Shown here piece by piece: positions 55,200-64,000 of a stretch of DNA of 64,000 bases (position 1 is its first letter; the number at the start of each line of letters is the position of its first letter). Under the pieces are notes generated by a model. The model did not search any database, was not told where the DNA came from, and was given only the letters and a program-made list of their open reading frames with translations. The DNA lies in contig CAMZMU010000012.1 in the NCBI GenBank assembly GCA_947311845.1, positions 5,875,913-5,939,912 of the forward strand. The letters are read 5' to 3'. The translations under genes and the position numbers were made by a program. The DNA is from Poa pratensis. Its lineage: Eukaryota > Streptophyta > Magnoliopsida > Poales > Poaceae.

Positions 55200-56330
55200 C
55201 TGATGCCTCTGGTCAGGACCTGCATGTGCCGGACAGGATGACATCACGCGCACAACATGCTAGACGCATCCTCGCCGGGAACAAGAGATCGATCCACCGG
55301 CCTCCGGAGTTGCATACATCAGATTGATGGTGAAAGGGCTGAACCGAAGGACGGCAGGGAGTCACACACATGCAGATTAATGCTGCGGGAGCTGATGGAT
55401 ATGCCGTATGCGGTAGCTCACAACAGACTACAGTCATGCTAGATGCATCCTCGCCCGAACAAAGAAGCCCGACGGTGGCCGGAGTCACACATCCTGATTG
55501 ATGGTGTGAGAGCTGACAGATAGAAAGCATACTACATGGTCCATGCTGGCTAGAAGCATCCCGTCCGGACTAAGAAGAGGCTGTGGGGGTTCCCCTGCAG
55601 TAGAAAAGTTTCAAAAAAAAAGAAGTCCGCCGGCGGCCAGGAGTCACAAACAAGCTTTAGGCGTCAGGAAGCAATACCGCCGGCGTTCTGGACTCCATGG
55701 CCGCGGAGGCGTCGTGTGATACGCGTTGAGTACTTGAGTGGTAGGCTTTAGGCCTCACGAAGCAATACCGCCCGCGTTCTCGACTCCATGGCCACGGAGG
55801 CGTCGTGTGATACGCGTTAAGTGATAGGGACCTGCTCGATGTCGCGTTGCCCGTGCAGTTCCTCATGCATGCCACGCAGCAACGTCGGCGAGGGCACGAC
55901 CAATCTCAGTCCACTTCAACTGCCTAGGAAATCAGGATATGAGTCCATTGATGTTGAGGTATGTAATCATCTCATGCGATTTATTGTTTCTGTATTTGTA
56001 ACGTACATACAAATTTTGATTGTGTAAGATTAAAGCAGCTAGAGTAGTATGTATATGCATATGAACTGAGTCCGCCGTTTTGATTGTATAAGATTAAAGT
56101 AGCCAGAGTAATATGTTTATGCATATGAACTGAAGTCCGCTTTTTGGTCGTCTAAGATTAAGTAGCCAGAGACCCCAGAGTAGTATGTTTATGCATATGA
56201 ACTGAAGTCCGCCAGCATTCTCGATCCTGGCATGTGTTCATTGCCAGCGACCTGCTCGATGTCGCTATCAGAGGTGTAGTTCCTCAAGCCACGCATTGAT
56301 GTTGAGGTATGTGTGTATGGATATGAACTG
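55200..56330. repeat. Mosaic of local tandem repeats
   Basis: Three families of diverged tandem copies follow each other. First, units with ATGCTAGACGCATCCTCG and GGAGTCACACA at about 55257, 55436 and 55545. Second, a 73-90-bp unit with GAAGCAATACCGCC and GTCGTGTGATACGCGTT at 55657 and 55749. Third, a 70-bp unit with AAGATTAAAG and TGCATATGAACTGA at about 56010, 56085 and 56145. The segment GACCTGCTCGATGTCGC ... GATGTTGAGGTATGT also occurs twice (55830-55965 and 56250-56310). No coding sequence is seen. Confidence 0.8.
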
Positions 56331-56750
56331 AAATATTTGGGTCGAGCGCGCAAGACTGCCCTAGAGGCCGTCCCATGGCAAAATCCATAGGGAGGCAAAT
56401 TTACTGAACCCTGAATTTGAAAGATAATTTGAGGTACATCATACGATGGCCAATTTCTGTTTTCTTATCAATATAGGACATCCTGATATTCGTGTTTCGG
56501 TATTTGTAGGCTGTTCAGAGCTGGACATGGCAAACAACGGATATGATGTTGATTTGGGCTGGCACACAAACCGTAAGATTCAACTACGTACCTTTATCAC
56601 CAACAGTAGTATATTCTATAAGCCCAAGGTTGTTTTTGACGCATACCTGCACTTGCTTACTTGCTCTTTTTCCTGGCACATCAGCCAAGTCTGCCACACA
56701 TAAACCTGATCGCATCTTCATATGGAAATTGGTGTGGCGCTCGCACTAAT
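56331..56750. other. Unassigned sequence next to the CACTA element
   Basis: Short open frame at 56446-56703 without recognisable domain. AAT at 56748-56750 would be the 3-bp TSD of the CACTA element. Confidence 0.4.
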
Positions 56751-57510
56751 CACTACCGGAATCGCCGTCTTTGCCGTGTGGCAAACATACACGGCAAAAG
56801 ACCTTCGGAACACGGCAAAGACTTTGCCGTGCCGAACAGCACGGCAAACATCGCACGGCCTAATAGCTGTCGGTAAAGAATATTTGCCGTGTTCCTTTCC
56901 AAAACAGGCACGGCAAAGCCTTTGCCGTGTTCTTTCTCGAACAAAGCACGGCAAAGATCTGTCAGAGAGGGTCAACCCTCACCCCGGGTCAACTGATCTT
57001 TGCCGTGTGCTCTCCCTGACTATGCACGGCAAACTCCACTTCTTTGCGTGTTCCTTTCTCAGCGACGCACGGCAAACTTTTGACCTTGGCCGTGTTCCTT
57101 TCTCAGCGACGCACGGCAAACTTTTGACCTTTGCCGTGTTCCTTTCTCAGCGACGCACGACACACTTTTGACCTTTGCCGTGTGCTTGTCCTGAAAAAAC
57201 GCACGGCACAGAGCCGATGCCAGGAACGATGCAAAGCCCTTTGCCGTGTGCATTAGCCTGGGCAGCACGGCAAAGTGACCATTTGGTGATCACTCAGCTC
57301 CCAGGTTGCACAGGTGTGCGCCGCGTGTCCTCTTTGCCGTGCGCCCCATCACGGCAAAATCTTTGCCGTGCGCATGTGTCTAGGCAGCACGGCAAAGTGA
57401 CCATTTGGTCATCACTCAAATGCCAGGTTGCACAGGTGCGCGCCGCGTGTCCTCTTTGCCGTGCGCCCCATCACGGCAAAGATCTTTGCCGTGTGTGTTT
57501 ACACGGCAAA
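56751..57510. repeat. CACTA subterminal repeats (TTTGCCGTGT) with internal tandem duplications
   Basis: More than 25 copies of TTGCCGTG or CACGGCAA. A 44-bp unit containing TTCCTTTCTCAGCGACGCAC is repeated three times (57050-57180). A unit of about 120 bp containing CAAAGTGACCATTTGGT is duplicated (about 57255-57370 and 57375-57490). Confidence 0.9.
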
Positions 57511-57654
57511 TTGACAATATGGTCCAATTTTGTTTCTGTTTTTGATTCCATTCCTGCAATTTAAACACATATATATAGCCAATATATCCCAGAATACCCC
57601 ACGACATCAAATTCAAACCATATAGGGGGCAGATCACACATAATTCACAAATTG

Positions 57655-57720
57655 AACACAAACATCACAATTTGAGCACAAACATCACAATTCGAGCACA
57701 AACATCACAATTATGACACC
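57655..57720 (+). repeat. 22-bp tandem repeat, three copies
   Basis: GAGCACAAACATCACAATT repeats three times with single-base changes; it is a minisatellite inside the CACTA element. Confidence 0.85.
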
Positions 57721-58584
57721 CAGGTATCATTATTTACAACAGTACTGATACGGAAGGTCAGTACAACAAATTGTGGCATCAAATCATCGTGAAACGCATC
57801 CATGCCATCGATATCATCCTGCAACGCATCCATGTACAAGTTTAGATGTTTAAATCAATAAATGTGCATATTTTTTATTCTTAGACAAAGTTCCATATAA
57901 GACATGAAGTAAACCATGTACAAGTTGATATATGTTGCATATTTTGGTCACGCTCTTAAATCCAAATTCAAGAATATGCACAAGTTTAGATGTAGTAAAC
58001 CAAAAGACATGATCTAAGTTAGATGTAGTAAACAATAAGACACAAGTTGATCTATGTGGTAAACCAAAAGACACAAGTGACCATTGGAGATTCATTGATT
58101 GGCTATGTCGATCTAAGTGAGACATGAAGTAAGTTTTTGAACGAGAGTGGTAGCAAGTTGAAATGGTAACTAACCTCTACTGGCCTTCCGGCGGCGGAGT
58201 AGGTCCTCAACATCATTGAGGAGGATCGTCCTACATGTTTGCAAAAAAATGATGAGTTTGACAACTAGGTGGAAATGGCATAATCGTGGCATTAAAAGAA
58301 AGCTAACTAAAATTTGACAAGTTCAACTAATGGGTAAAATTTGACAAGTTCAACTAACTAAATTTGGACAAGTTGAACTAAAGTGGCAATGGCATGGCTA
58401 ACTAAAATTTGGCAATGGCATTTTGACAAGTCATGCGAGCATACCCACGGGAGCCTCCGGACAACGCTAGGGTTGGAGATACGGGGCTGCCCCTCCGGAT
58501 TGTCCTGGCCACCAAGCGGCGGCGCCATCGAGTGAGATCCACCCGCCGATCCTGGATTCTCCTAGAACATGAAAAAGTCTCGCA

Positions 58585-60387
58585 TTACACAAGTAATTTA
58601 GTTATAACAATAAGATGGATAGAATGACAAGTTTGAGAACATACCCATGGGAACATCGGTGGAGGCGGTGGAGGGAACATTCCCATGGCAACAGTCCCGT
58701 CCCCAGGAGCAAGGCGCTGCATCGTGCCATACATCCACTCCATCATCTGCCTCTGATGCTCCTGCTGCTGCCTGCAATACTCCTGATGCTGCTCCCGCTG
58801 CTGCCGCATCTGCTCGTCCTGCCGCCGGATCTGCTCCTGCTGCTGCTCCAGCTGCTGCTCATAGAGCACCTGCTTTTGCCGGAGCTCGTCGACAGCTAGA
58901 CTCGAAACTCGTGGGCGGTCTCCACGGCAGGCGCACCGGACGCCCTCCACGGCGGACCTGGCGTAGAGACGGGACGGTGCGAGGGTCGATGGAGCCGTCA
59001 CCTAACCACAAGCGGCCATTCGCCGCGCCTTGCCCCGCAAGCACGACAGCCTCGACGTCAAGTGGACTGGTGAGAGGGTCAGCTTCCTCACCGTTGCGCT
59101 CCTTGAACTTCTCCCTGTACCCCTTGCTCCGGAGCTCGGCGGTCTGGCTGATCCACATCGACCCTGTCTCAGGATCCGGCGTAGCCCTGGTACGCATCTT
59201 TCCCAAACGGCGAAGGGCGAGGGGTCTACGCCGGTCTTCAATTTCTGCAAAGATGGCACGAACATAGGTGAAAAGGAGACGATATTGCAAAAGAGAGCAC
59301 GAACATAGGTGGATTAAAGAATGCATTTGCTCACCTCATTTTGTATGCATTGGGAGAGGCTGAGGTTGCCTTGGCGGTGTGTTCCACCCTTGTTCTCCAC
59401 CCGCTTTGCCTTTCCCTCCGCGTGTAGCTTGAGATACTCCGGGCTAGTCCACCACGCTACCATCGCGAGGTGGCAGTCCTTGTTGTTACCGACGTACGGA
59501 GGAGGCACCTACATGCACAGAACACACATATTAATGATATTACACGGCGGTCAACAAAATCGATAATATAGAAATGACGCTACCTGCAGGTACTGCCATG
59601 GCTGCATCAAGATGTCCCGAGCACGCTTCTTTTCCAGCGCAATGTTCTTTTCGGCGTACCAAGTGCGGACAGAGTTCACGCGAGCCTCGTAGTGCATGTC
59701 CGTCACCATCTTAGAGGCCATCGTCAAAAGGATGTCCTCGCACTTGGCCTTGTTCTCTCCCGACAGGTGAAGAAGTTCTACAAGCATGCACACATAGATA
59801 AAATAGGGTCAAAGCCATTAGTGCAATCTCGGATTTATAGAATGATGGGAAGTCAAACAAACTTACCCAGAAATAGCCGAGTGTGTTAAGCGCCATGTTG
59901 AGGTACACGCCATCGGGATCCTCCGCGTAACAGTAGTGCCTGAAAGTCCAAGCTACACTCCTGCGACCCTCTGGTTCGGTGACAATCCCTGGGAAGAACT
60001 TCCGGAGACAACATCCAAGGATGCTCGCGTAGGTACGCTGTTCCTTCACTTTAGGAGGCTGGTACACAAATGTCCTACACAATGAGAAAACCAAAATTAG
60101 TATAGTTAGCGGGTCAAAACACAATGAGAAGCTAAAATTGAACAAAAACAATAATAAGTACCTTTTTCCAACAGGCACGAGAAGAGTGTTCTTGTAGGCG
60201 TAATATCGGGGATCGGGGAGTCCCGCCGCCCCCCGCTGATACACCGGCCTGGTCCGTGGCTCAGGGATATCCTCCTCAGTCTCAACCCACTCCTCCGTGG
60301 GTCCCACTCCAGCGTCGGGTCAAGCTGAAACCCGTCCTCCCCAGGTCCCTCCTCCCCTCGCGCCCCTCGTCCTCTCCTCGCTGCCAT
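58585..60387 (-). pseudogene. CACTA second-ORF protein (Transposase_24 / En/Spm Ptta-type), multi-exon
   Basis: From right to left: an acidic N-terminal part ending EEDIPEPRTRPVYQRGAAGL (about 60230-60300), an exon with PPKVKEQRTYASILGC and RHYCYAEDPDGVYLNMAL (59890-60070), KCEDILLTMASKMVTDMHYE (59690-59750), WWTSPEYLKLHAEGKAKR with ENKGGTHRQGNLSL (59330-59470), and LTSPLDVEAVVLAGQG (about 59030). The last exon is a Gln-rich coiled coil (QQLEQQQEQIRRQDEQMRQQ, 58750-58870) ending in a Pro-rich tail. Introns separate these blocks. In En/Spm elements this product binds the subterminal repeats and assists the transposase. Exact splice sites are not resolved, so it may still be intact. Confidence 0.65.
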
Positions 60388-61142
60388 CCTCCTCGTCCTC
60401 CTCAGAAGCCTCCGCCAGCAAGCTCCTCAGAATCCGGCAGCGACTCGTCTCAGAGTCCGACTGCACCTCCGGGTGATCCTCGTCGGCTGCTCCGGGTCGT
60501 ACTCCGAGTCGTCCTCGTCGGCTGCTCGGCAGGGAGAGGAGGCAGAGTCTTGCTAGGCCTCCTTCCCACACGTCGTCCACCCCTCGCACGTGGAGGTGAG
60601 GCTGGAGGTGAGGGAGGAGGTGGAGGTGCCGAACTCGATCCCCCAATGAGTGCCTTCACGCTGCCCACCTTTTTGACAAGGCCTTCTTCAATCTGTTTCC
60701 CCCCATGTTTCCTGCATGACAAAAAAATAGGTTTCATCAGTATACATGATCCAAAATTAAGGTAAATAAATGAAGCAACAATGAGTAAAGCGAAAATGAA
60801 TACAATTAGATGAAGTAGCGACAATTAAGGAAAGGAGTATCGACAATGAGTTCTCACAAAATAAGCTAGACAAGACAATCACTAATACATAGAGTAGCAT
60901 TGACCTATTACATATAAGCTAGACTGGCAATTACTAATACATGTGTCCTCATCGCTATCATAGCCTATGTCGAGATCATCGGGACCAACTATTGGACCAC
61001 CCGTGTCGTCATCACTGTCAGGGTCGCCCACCACCAACCATACACGGAACCTGGAGGGGTCCCTCTGGCTCGTCGACGATAAGTCCTGCGTGGAAGCGCT
61101 CTAGCAAGTCACGTCGGCTTGTTATGAACCTCCTCGACTTCA
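60388..61142. other. Between the two CACTA genes
   Basis: It has Ser/Pro/Arg-rich minus-strand open frames (60450-60824) that may be a 5' exon of the second-ORF protein, then AT-rich spacer. Confidence 0.35.
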
Positions 61143-61491
61143 TCATACGCAGTGTCTTCCTCCATTCCTGCATCTACGTTTTGTTCGCACGTATTCCATG
61201 TCATCGTCGGTCGGCAAGTATGATAGTGAATTTCCCAGGGAGCCCTCCAACCCGATAGAACTCGCCGTCAGATGTTGAGGGTCTTGGCGGCGGTAATATC
61301 TGACCGTTAGGCATAGCCGGCCTACTGTGCGACGGTACGTCACCACACCCCACCATCCCTGTAGACGCTTTTGATATGCTTGGATGTCTTCTTGCACGGG
61401 TACGGGAGATAGAAAATTGGAAGGCCTGGGTAGCAAAATGTAGACGTCGTCTCCGAATACTTGGAGCTTCGTTCAACTTTGACCAATCCAA
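61143..61491 (-). pseudogene. DUF4216-like region of the CACTA transposase gene, frameshifted
   Basis: The minus strand reads LDWSKLNEAPSIRRRRLHFATQAFQF, then needs a frame change. A FATQA-type motif followed by a tyrosine-rich strand is the usual end of the DUF4216 module found downstream of TNP2 in plant CACTA elements. The frame changes suggest that this copy is inactive. Confidence 0.45.
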
Positions 61492-62080
61492 TTGCAGGAA
61501 TCCCTCCTAACCCGACGCGGGTCTACCAATTGCATTTGAATACAATGGGATCTAGCCCTTTACCAAAACCATAATTCAACTCGTATATAGCTCAACTCTT
61601 CCATAGTAATGGAGTTTATCTGAGCCTTCACATACACACCACCCCACTATTTATTGTCTTCCGGTTGCCCCGGTTTGTTGTGTGGTCATGGGTATGGAAG
61701 CGATATCCATTCACGTCATAAGCATGGAATGAGTTGACGGAATGCAAAGCCATGGGCAATGTTTCAAACTCTGGCTTCATCTCTTTGTCCTTTTTTTGCC
61801 TACAAGTTTAGCACGAGAAGTTTAGAACGAGGAATGATCGATGAATGTCCACGGTACTAGAAAAGTTAGACAGAACAGTACCAAAACCCGCGAACCAGCT
61901 AATGAAACCACCACCCTTGCCAAAACCACCACCTTGTCAAAAAGATCCTTCGACTCTTTCGGGGTAGGGTCCCTTCTCAGCTTCCAGTTTTCACGAGTGA
62001 ATCGTCTACGCCAATGAGAAAAGAGGAGTTAGCCACGAATATAGGAGTGAATGTTTGTGAAATACTAAATGGTGAAAGAC
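61492..62080. other. Spacer within the CACTA transposase gene
   Basis: AT-rich, no recognisable domain; probably intron or decayed coding sequence. Confidence 0.35.
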
Positions 62081-64000
62081 TTACTCGCGGTACGGCTTCA
62101 CTTCCTCCATACTCATCAAGATATACGAGGAGATCATATCCCGCTCGAGCTTTTTCATGATGAACTTCTTCGTGCCACTTGATTTGCCACCGAGCCCTAT
62201 GAAGATGCTAAGCTTGGGTACATCTTCAGGGTTGGCTGCATTGTAGCGAACGACTGGATTGTGGATTGTGGGAATGTTGGCATCATAGAAACCTGTCGTG
62301 AAGTTTGACACCTCCTCGTTAAGGCATGCCTCGGCCATGGATGCCTCGATCTTGCATTTATTCCCGCAATTCTGGCGTAGGTCTTTCATTTTTCTCTCAG
62401 GCCCAAACTGCCAACGGGTCGACACAGGCCCCCCCATTAAAGCCTCGTGCGCGAGATGCAAGATCATATGTTGCATCGGATTAAAAAACCCTGGCGGAAG
62501 TATCGTCTCTAGCTTGCAAAGCAACTCGGGTGCCTGTTCATGCAGCTTCAGAACCACTTCACGATCTAACTCCCTTGCACAAATCTGGCGGAAGAAAAAG
62601 CTCAACTCCGCCAGTACTCGCCAAGTCTCCTCATCGACATAGCCTCGAATCATCACCGGCATTATGCGCTCAAGCCACACGTGGTAGTCATGACTCTTCA
62701 GCCCTCCTACTCGCTGCGTGTCCAGGTTCACACACCTCGCCCAGTTAGCTGCATACCATCAGGGAAGTACAAACACTCCACGAGCCACTGTAATATTTCC
62801 CTTTTTTCCGGCCTTGTAGGGCAGAACCGAGCCTTTGGCTTAGACCACCTAGTGCCGTTGACTCCAGGAGGCTTCATTTCAAGATCTGGCCTGTCACAAA
62901 GTTCTTTTGGTCCATTCGAGCCTTGACGTTATCCTTCGTCTTCTCAGTGTCCATGATGGTGCTATAAAGAGCCTCGGCGATATTCTTTTCGGTGTGCATT
63001 ACATCAATGTTGTGTGGAAGCTCGACATCCTCCATGTAAGGGAGCAGCTTCCAGAAGCACGGAATGTGAGTCCACTGGTGCGTCTCCCCATAACCCACGA
63101 AACCATTCCCATCGGGGTTAGGCACGAGAGCTTCTAGCTCAGCCTTGATTTCTCTTCCGGTCATCAGACGTGGTTTCGGAGCATGGATCTCGACTCCTTT
63201 CTCGAACCGCTTTACGTCACTCCTGTATCTATGACCTGGCTCAAGGAACTGTCGATGTTGATCAAAGCATGAATACTTGCCTCCCTTCGTAAGCCATGAG
63301 AAAGTCATAGCCTGTCTGCACTGTGGGCAAGGCCACTTCCCATGTGTACACCAGCCGCAGAACAAAGCACGCGCTGGTAAGTCATGCAGGGATGTGTGGT
63401 ACCAGACATACATATCGAAGTGATCATTTGTTGAGGCGTCATATGTTCGGACCCCGCGACCGTTCCAGCCAACAGCCAAGTCTTCAACCAGCGGTTCCAG
63501 GTACACGTTCATGTTCTTACCCGGGTATTTCGGTCCTGGGATTATCATCGACAATAACATGTTATGTGATCTCATGGACTCGCCGGGGGGAGGTTCTGGG
63601 GTATGACAAACACAGGCCAACAGCTGTATGTTGCCGCCGACATGCCATACGGATTGAACCCATCGGTTGATATAGCAACAGCTACGCTCCTCGGGTCGCC
63701 CGCTTTCAGTGGATACTTCGCTACAAAGTTCTTCCATGCGTCACCATCCGACGGATGTATCATCTTGTCCGTGTATCTTTCCCTAACGCGGCCCATCGCA
63801 TCTGCTGGGCAGTGTCTTTGTTCATGTAAAGCCGCTGGATCCTCGGTATAAATGGAAGGTACCGGAGAATCTTTTGGGGAATCCCGGTCTGCCTCTTCTG
63901 TCCACCACCGAGGTCGACCTCGAAGTACCTAGAGGAATTGCAATGGATGCAATAATTTGTTCCAGCATGTTCTTTCCTGAATAGCATGCATCCCTTTGGA
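62081..64000 (-). pseudogene. CACTA TNP2-like transposase with DUF4218, partial
   Basis: Right to left: YFEVDLGGGQKRQTGIPQK (63900), then after a frame change DKMIHPSDGDAWKNF, AISTDGFNPYGM and CWPVFVIPQNLPP (63580-63770). A second frame change leads to MLLSMIIPGPKYPGKNMNVY, HDLPARALFCGWCTHGKWPC, the HIPCFWKLLPYMED stretch and HNIDVMHTEKNIAE (62960-63560). These are Transposase_21 landmarks. DUF4218 follows with LKSHDYHVWLERIMPV, ILPPGFFNPMQHMILHLAHE and GGPVSTRWQFGPERKM (62330-62700). The transposase cuts the element at its CACTA ends in the nucleus. At least two frameshifts and the window edge leave it incomplete. Confidence 0.8.

Larger units (their letters stand above)
56751..64000 (-). 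mobile_element. CACTA (En/Spm-type) transposon, 3' half with transposase genes, cut by the window edge
   Basis: Begins with the terminus CACTACCGGAATCG at 56751. About 750 bp of subterminal repeats of TTTGCCGTGT and its complement follow. The genes run on the minus strand toward this end: a TNP2-like transposase (62081-64000), a DUF4216-like piece (61143-61491) and a second-ORF protein (58585-60387). The opposite terminus is beyond the window. It is a different family from the CACTA element at 1-2488, with another terminus and another subterminal motif. Confidence 0.9.

Noticed and set aside
57655..57720. CRISPR-like short repeats
   Set aside because: Units abut without unique spacers and the genome is eukaryotic; it is a minisatellite.
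58615..59267. Plus-strand Leu- and Ala-rich ORFs opposite the CACTA coiled-coil exon
   Set aside because: They are antisense shadows of the Gln-rich repeat (CAG/CTG-like codons) in the minus-strand gene.

Overview
The window is nuclear DNA from a grass. Gene structure, introns and repeat content all point that way, and a Stowaway MITE, an Au-like tRNA-derived SINE, CACTA elements with long subterminal repeats and large Ty3/gypsy elements make Pooideae (wheat, barley, oat and allies) the most likely group. No species call is attempted. It is an accessory, transposon-rich stretch. The only host gene that still looks intact is a four-exon 2-oxoglutarate/Fe(II) dioxygenase at 8813-10043. Two other host genes are dead: a CYP72-clan P450 (2489-3540) split by a solo LTR and cut off by a CACTA element, and a UGT91-like glycosyltransferase (32662-33835) with frameshifts, a deletion and a damaged donor-binding box.

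Layout from left to right. 1-2488 is the 5' end of a CACTA element carrying two related acidic ORFs, one intact and one decayed. 2489-3540 is the P450 relic with a 500-bp solo LTR. 4518-5112 is a LINE-type retroposon with a 16-bp target-site duplication (TSD). 5340-7946 holds copia, Stowaway and retroposon relics. 8224-8493 is a complete Stowaway in the 5' region of the dioxygenase gene. 10359 and 15444 look like Helitron 3' ends. 11634-12548 is a Mutator-type element with a 9-bp TSD and a captured GC-rich fragment. 13838-14001 is a SINE with an 11-bp TSD. 16904-19665 is a LINE whose 5' part is inverted, with a 15-bp TSD (twin priming).

21861-32350 is a short LINE-type retroposon (18-bp TSD) split by a complete gypsy element with 3.4-kb LTRs (22141-31904, TSD TTGCC). 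35998-37200 is the 5' end of another LTR element with a palindromic repeat array. 37395-37880 is a Ulp1-like protease relic. 39724-39913 holds three identical 57-bp units, one inverted, giving an essentially perfect palindrome. From 40245 to 54898 an older gypsy element (gag-protease) is split by a complete Tat-type gypsy element (40915-52939, TSD CCACC). Its pol runs on the minus strand, and a multi-exon gene with its own TATA box runs the other way between pol and the 3' LTR. 55200-56330 is a mosaic of local tandem repeats. 56751-64000 is one end of a second CACTA element with a TNP2-like transposase and a second-ORF protein.

The genes do not form a pathway. The window is best read as a history: host genes were broken by insertions, retroelements inserted into retroelements, and several TSDs allow the original sites to be read exactly.
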